A stretch of DNA of 7,215 nt from JALHRI01 sp044351685 (GTDB taxonomy: Bacteria; Pseudomonadota; Alphaproteobacteria; Rickettsiales; UBA3002): assembly GCA_044351685.1 (NCBI GenBank), contig JBILFK010000076.1:1-7215 (forward strand), read 5' to 3'. Positions 6,134 to 7,215 of this stretch are shown here, piece after piece; the first letter of the stretch is position 1, and every line of letters begins with the position of its first letter. The notes beneath the pieces were generated by a model that saw only the letters and a list, made by a program, of their open reading frames with translations, did not search any database and was not told the DNA's origin. A program made the translations under genes and the position numbers.

Positions 6134-6871
6134 ATGAAACCAACCATGATCCGTATCGGTAATTTCTTCTTCAAATACCGCAACAAACTTTTCCCGCTGA
6201 TTATTTTGCTGCTGTTTGCATTGCAGACACCAAGCGAGACACTGCTTAGCAGTAAATATCTCGCCAATATCAAAGATTGGGTGGCCATGTTGATTGCCAT
6301 TAGTGGGCTGGCGCTGCGCGGTTTGGTGATTGGCTATGCCTATATTAAGCGCGGCGGCATGAACAAAAAAGTGTATGCTGAAAACCTTGTAACCGAAGGC
6401 TTGTTCGGCGTGTGCCGCAACCCGCTTTATGTGGGCAATGTGCTGATTTATATTGGCGTGTTTATGCTGCATGGCGCACCACTTATCATGCTTTCTGGCA
6501 TTGCGGCGTTCCTGTTTATTTACCAGTGTATTGTGTATGCGGAAGAAGCCTATCTCGAAGAAAAATTTGGCGAAGGCTACAAAAATTACTGCCGCGATGT
6601 GTCGCGCTGGGGCATTAATCTGCGCCGTTTCAAAGCTTCCACCGAAGGTATGAATTTTAATTTTGGCCGCGCCATTCAGAAAGATTATTCCACCATCGCC
6701 ACCACCTTTATCATGCTGGCAGTCACCGAAATTTATAAACAGCTTGCGAAAGCCGAAGGCGATATTTCATCGCAGGAAGTGCGCACGTTGTTTCTGCTGA
6801 TTCTGATGATTGGTTTGTGGGCGGGCTTTATTCTTTTCCTGAAAAAGCGCGCATCCAAACAAGTATCTTAG
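6134..6871 (+). CDS. Isoprenylcysteine carboxyl methyltransferase (ICMT/PEMT)-like membrane protein
   Basis: This 245-residue polytopic protein has about six hydrophobic segments (17-31, 48-70, 98-113, 115-135, 188-201, 219-236). The ICMT/PEMT core is clear: LVTEGLFGVCRNPLYVGN (85-102), with the RNPLY cofactor-binding signature, then an EE pair in the last core helix (YAEEAYLEEKFGEGYKNYCRDVSRW, 135-159). Such enzymes bind SAM at the membrane and methylate lipid or prenyl-type substrates; bacterial substrates are mostly unknown. About 85 residues follow the core, with two further membrane segments, which is longer than typical bacterial members. The start is ATG at 6134, with AAGGG 6 nt upstream; a longer in-frame start at 6071 would lie inside the cmoA-like gene. 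The 10-nt spacing to that gene implies one transcript and possibly supply of Cx-SAM, which is inference. Confidence 0.82.
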   Translation: MKPTMIRIGNFFFKYRNKLFPLIILLLFALQTPSETLLSSKYLANIKDWVAMLIAISGLALRGLVIGYAYIKRGGMNKKVYAENLVTEGLFGVCRNPLYVGNVLIYIGVFMLHGAPLIMLSGIAAFLFIYQCIVYAEEAYLEEKFGEGYKNYCRDVSRWGINLRRFKASTEGMNFNFGRAIQKDYSTIATTFIMLAVTEIYKQLAKAEGDISSQEVRTLFLLILMIGLWAGFILFLKKRASKQVS

Positions 6872-6953
6872 CCTATTGGGGTGATTGCTGTGGTTGACAT
6901 ACAAGGCTGTATCTGAAAAAAAAGCCCCTGCACAGATTACAAAAAATTTATCT

Positions 6954-6958
6954 AGGAG
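6954..6958 (+). promoter_or_regulatory. Ribosome binding site of the epimerase gene
   Basis: AGGAG lies 7 nt before the ATG at 6966, ideal spacing. It favours that start over the second in-frame ATG at 6972. The 94-nt spacer after the previous stop shows no convincing promoter, so the gene may share the upstream transcript. Confidence 0.7.
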
Positions 6959-6965
6959 CTTACCC

Positions 6966-7215
6966 ATGCTGATGAGCATTGTCGGCAACCGCCCACAATT
7001 CGTGAAAATGGCGCCCATTGCCCATGAAATACGTGCGCGCGGTTTGCGCGACTTAATTGTGCATACCGGCCAGCATTACGATGAAAACATGTCGGACGTG
7101 TTTTTCCGTGAAATGGATATTCCGAAACCCGATATATCCCTCACCGTCGAAGGCCGTAGCCACGCACAAATGACCGCTGAAATCATGGTAAAATTGGAAG
7201 CCGTGATGCTCGAAC
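6966..7215 (+). CDS. Non-hydrolysing UDP-N-acetylhexosamine 2-epimerase (WecB/WbpI-type), N-terminal part
   Basis: The first 83 residues of a gene that runs off the right edge are visible. The family signature is IVGNRPQFVKMAPI (5-18), followed by LIVHTGQHYDENMSDVFFREM and IPKPDISLTV, all characteristic of the UDP-GlcNAc 2-epimerase family (PF02350). These cytoplasmic GT-B-fold enzymes invert C2 of UDP-GlcNAc to give UDP-ManNAc (WecB) or act on related diacetamido sugars (WbpI/FlmD type). The RPQFVK form is nearer to the latter than to the TRPEAIK of WecB, but substrate cannot be fixed from this fragment. It makes nucleotide-sugar precursors for surface polysaccharide, in keeping with the glycosyltransferase and ligase at the left end of the window. 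The full protein would be expected to have about 360-390 residues. Confidence 0.9.
   Translation, partial: MLMSIVGNRPQFVKMAPIAHEIRARGLRDLIVHTGQHYDENMSDVFFREMDIPKPDISLTVEGRSHAQMTAEIMVKLEAVMLE

Noticed and set aside
6894..6899. TTGACA as a -35 box for the epimerase gene
   Set aside because: At 15-19 bp downstream there is only an A-run with no -10-like hexamer, so I do not call a promoter.
6916..6930. Run of eight As followed by GCCCC, as a minus-strand terminator
   Set aside because: No stable stem precedes the T-run on the minus strand, and no minus-strand gene ends there.

Overview
The window looks like chromosomal DNA of an alphaproteobacterium with balanced to slightly GC-rich composition. 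The main clue is the 3' end of a DUF1674 / SdhAF4-type gene at the left edge, a family typical of alphaproteobacteria and mitochondria. A CCA-encoding tRNA-Ala(UGC) and ordinary bacterial housekeeping families agree with this. I cannot name a genus.

Left part (1-3234, + strand): a tightly packed, overlapping run of genes. The SdhAF4-like tail is followed by a GT4 glycosyltransferase that overlaps it by 11 bp, then an O-antigen ligase/polymerase-like membrane protein (4-bp ATGA overlap), then the peroxide-stress protein YaaA (26-bp overlap). The two middle genes point to cell-surface polysaccharide or LPS assembly. YaaA appears to share their transcript.

Middle (3235-5367): a solitary tRNA-Ala(UGC) lies between two non-coding stretches (about 180 and 200 bp) rich in inverted repeats, one of which closely resembles the Tn10 tet operator. 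A complete selO (protein AMPylator) follows on the minus strand. It diverges from the next operon across a 208-bp spacer that holds three dyads, including a perfect 20-bp hairpin directly before the next start codon.

Right part (5368-7215, + strand): a CmoA-like carboxy-SAM synthase, then 10 nt later a multi-pass isoprenylcysteine-carboxyl-methyltransferase-like protein, then the start of a non-hydrolysing UDP-N-acetylhexosamine 2-epimerase that runs off the edge. The soluble Cx-SAM synthase homologue sits beside a membrane methyltransferase and a nucleotide-sugar gene, with no cmoB visible. This is the most interesting feature: it suggests, but does not prove, a carboxymethyl (or methyl) modification of a membrane-linked glycan or lipid instead of tRNA.
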